The notes beneath the pieces are model-generated. The model did no database searches. It was not told where the DNA came from and was given only the letters and a program-made list of their open reading frames with translations. 14,937 nucleotides of DNA from positions 1-14,937 of the forward strand of contig CAADWC010000229.1 of the NCBI GenBank assembly GCA_900752625.1. The letters run 5' to 3'. The position numbers were made by a program, and so were the translations under genes. Below, in pieces: positions 13,224 to 14,937 of this stretch; within the stretch, counting starts at the first letter, position 1, and each line of letters starts with the position of its first letter. This DNA comes from Oscillospiraceae bacterium. GTDB lineage: Bacteria > Bacillota > Clostridia > Oscillospirales > Ruminococcaceae.

Positions 13224-14937
13224 TTAATTAAAATATTTTACGCCGTTTTCAAATATCTGCTGATCCTTTTCACCCGGGACATTAATGCAAACGCCAAGAC
13301 CTTTACGCTCCGAGTGACCCATTTTTCCAAGCACCCTGCCGTCAGGGGAGGTAATGCCTTCAATGGCGTCGATGGAGGTATTCGGATTGCACTGAATATC
13401 AAGAGTGGGATTGCCGTCAAAATCAACGTACTGCGTAGCGATCTGCCCGTTTTCAGCCAGTCTTGCGATCTCTTCACTTGTCGCAACAAAGCGTCCTTCG
13501 CCGTGTGAAATCGCAATGCTGTGAATATCACCTACATTGCAGGAGGCAAGCCAGGGAGATTTGTTAGAGGCAATTCGTGTATTGACCATTTTGGACTGGT
13601 GACGATGAATGGTATTGAATGTAAGCGTGGGGGAATCGTTTCTCATTTCGGTTATCTCGCCGTAAGGCACAAGTCCCAGCTTTACAAGCGCCTGGAAACC
13701 GTTGCATATACCAAGCATCAGTCCGTCGCGGTTTTTCAGCAGGTCGTGAATTGCGTCGGTAAGACGTGGATTTCTGAGGAAGGAAACTATAAACTTGCCG
13801 GAGCCGTCCGGTTCGTCGCCTCCAGAGAAACCGCCTGGCAGCATAACGATCTGCGAACTCTTTATTTTTTCTTCCATTGCAGCAACCGATTCAGAAATAG
13901 CTTCGGCGCTCAGATTGCGCACCACGAATATCTCCGCTTCTGCACCCGCTTTTTCAAAGGTTTTTGCGGTATCGTATTCGCAGTTTGTGCCGGGAAATAC
14001 AGGAATCAATACCTTAGGCTTTGCAATCTTTATAGACGGAGCGACTCTGCTTTCAGCTGTATAGCTGTAGGTCTTAGGAGTATAGTCAGGTTCCTTGATC
14101 TTTGCAGGGAATACCGGCTCAAGCTTTTCTTCCCAGAGTTTTTCCAGCTTGTTCATATCTACAGTATATTTGCTTGTAACAATGGAATAATCATCAGAAG
14201 TTATACCCAGAAGTCTGTAGGAATTCTCGTCAAGCCCTGCATTTTCAGTGTTTACACCCTGAGCGAGTTCGATAACGAATGAACCATAGCAGGCTCTGAA
14301 CAGCTCTTCGGCGGAGCAGTCGCAGACAAATCTGAAGCCTATCTTATTTCCAAAAGCCATTTTTGCTACTGCTTCGGAAATTCCGCCGTAGGAAACAGAC
14401 CAGCACGCTGCAACCTTTCCTTCCGAAATAAGCTTTTCAACAGTTTTAAATACTTTTTTAAGCGATTCAAAGTTCACGATATGATTATCGTCGTATTCCG
14501 GCTTGATATAGATTACCGTCGAACCGGTATTTTTAAATTCCTGTGAAACTATATTTCCGGTTTTGGCAGTAGAAACAGCAAAGGAAACAAGCGTTGGAGG
14601 AACGTCGATTTCCTCAAACGTACCGGACATCGAGTCCTTTCCGCCTATAGAACCGCAGCCAAGCTCAAGCTGAGCCTTATATGCTCCGAGCAGAGCAGAA
14701 AAAGGTTTGCCCCAGCGCTTTGGATTATTCTGAGTTCTTTCAAAGTATTCTTGGAAAGTCAGCCAGCATTTTTCGTAGGTACCGCCGGCGGCAACTATCT
14801 TTGAAATAGATTCAACCACAGCGGAGATCGCACCGTGATACGGACTGATCGACGACAGGAACGGATTAAAGCCCCAGCCCATAAGAGAAGCCGTTGTGGT
14901 TTCGCCGTTGAGCACCGGTATCTTAGCCGCCATTGCC
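13224..14937 (-). CDS. purL: Phosphoribosylformylglycinamidine synthase (FGAM synthase), C-terminal part
   Basis: FGAM synthase converts FGAR, glutamine and ATP to FGAM in step four of purine synthesis. The open frame runs from the right edge to TAA at 13224-13226; about 570 codons are present and the N-terminal half lies outside. Numbered from the first in-window Met, the ATP-grasp-like/AIR-synthase-like part includes GSIGGKDSMSGTFEEIDVPP (94-113). The C-terminal glutamine amidotransferase domain begins near 306 (KPKVLIPVFPGTNCEYD), with the nucleophile Cys410 in LGICNGFQ and the His540/Glu542 pair in GHSER. Fusion of both domains in one chain identifies the large PurL type (about 1200-1300 residues), as found in many Clostridia, instead of the PurS/PurL/PurQ set. 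The identification is secure. Confidence 0.95.
   Translation of the reverse strand, partial: AMAAKIPVLNGETTTASLMGWGFNPFLSSISPYHGAISAVVESISKIVAAGGTYEKCWLTFQEYFERTQNNPKRWGKPFSALLGAYKAQLELGCGSIGGKDSMSGTFEEIDVPPTLVSFAVSTAKTGNIVSQEFKNTGSTVIYIKPEYDDNHIVNFESLKKVFKTVEKLISEGKVAACWSVSYGGISEAVAKMAFGNKIGFRFVCDCSAEELFRACYGSFVIELAQGVNTENAGLDENSYRLLGITSDDYSIVTSKYTVDMNKLEKLWEEKLEPVFPAKIKEPDYTPKTYSYTAESRVAPSIKIAKPKVLIPVFPGTNCEYDTAKTFEKAGAEAEIFVVRNLSAEAISESVAAMEEKIKSSQIVMLPGGFSGGDEPDGSGKFIVSFLRNPRLTDAIHDLLKNRDGLMLGICNGFQALVKLGLVPYGEITEMRNDSPTLTFNTIHRHQSKMVNTRIASNKSPWLASCNVGDIHSIAISHGEGRFVATSEEIARLAENGQIATQYVDFDGNPTLDIQCNPNTSIDAIEGITSPDGRVLGKMGHSERKGLGVCINVPGEKDQQIFENGVKYFN

Noticed and set aside
13521..14282. 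A 253-codon open frame on the plus strand inside purL
   Set aside because: It is antisense to well-conserved PurL coding sequence, has no recognisable protein features or ribosome binding site, and is explained as a frame shadow.

Overview
The window looks like chromosomal DNA from an anaerobic, moderately low-GC Clostridia member, probably Ruminococcaceae/Oscillospiraceae. This is inferred from the long single-chain PurL, the MEP-pathway kinase IspE, an orphan PflA-like radical SAM enzyme, AGGAGG-type ribosome binding sites and textbook sigma-A promoters. No rRNA, tRNA, CRISPR array, insertion sequence or phage gene was seen.

Left part, minus strand (4672 down to 1): one tightly packed operon starts at a near-consensus promoter (4644-4672). 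It reads Lrp/AsnC-type regulator, PLP aminotransferase, ispE, a single-pass membrane protein with an N-terminal zinc ribbon, and a PflX-type radical SAM protein that runs off the left edge. The first three genes overlap by ATGA junctions and the last two abut exactly (TAA|ATG). A divergent promoter (4745-4773) drives an acyltransferase-3 membrane protein (4809-5879) on the plus strand.

Centre, plus strand (5862-12848): this is the most interesting part. A strong promoter lies inside the 3' end of the acyltransferase gene. It is followed by a 28-codon leader ORF with a good ribosome binding site, then a perfect intrinsic terminator, about 145 nt before the first ABC exporter gene. Codons 16-20 of the leader can pair with the 5' arm of the terminator. 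The layout fits ribosome-mediated transcription attenuation, as described for bmrB/bmrCD of Bacillus subtilis. Downstream come ABC exporter 1, a 38-codon ORF, a DUF1854 protein, ABC exporter 2, a P-loop kinase-like protein and a SAM methyltransferase, ending at a strong bidirectional terminator. Both exporters carry an unusual soluble N-terminal extension (probably PH-like) plus a four-cysteine zinc ribbon before the membrane domain. Both keep all catalytic ATPase residues.

Right part, minus strand: a DUF1294 membrane protein and the C-terminal half of PurL (FGAM synthase), which enters from the right edge. A large hairpin lies between them.

As a whole, the central operon looks like an inducible export module: two zinc-ribbon ABC exporters with a DUF1854 partner and two soluble enzymes, under a translation-sensing leader. 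The substrate cannot be read from sequence.
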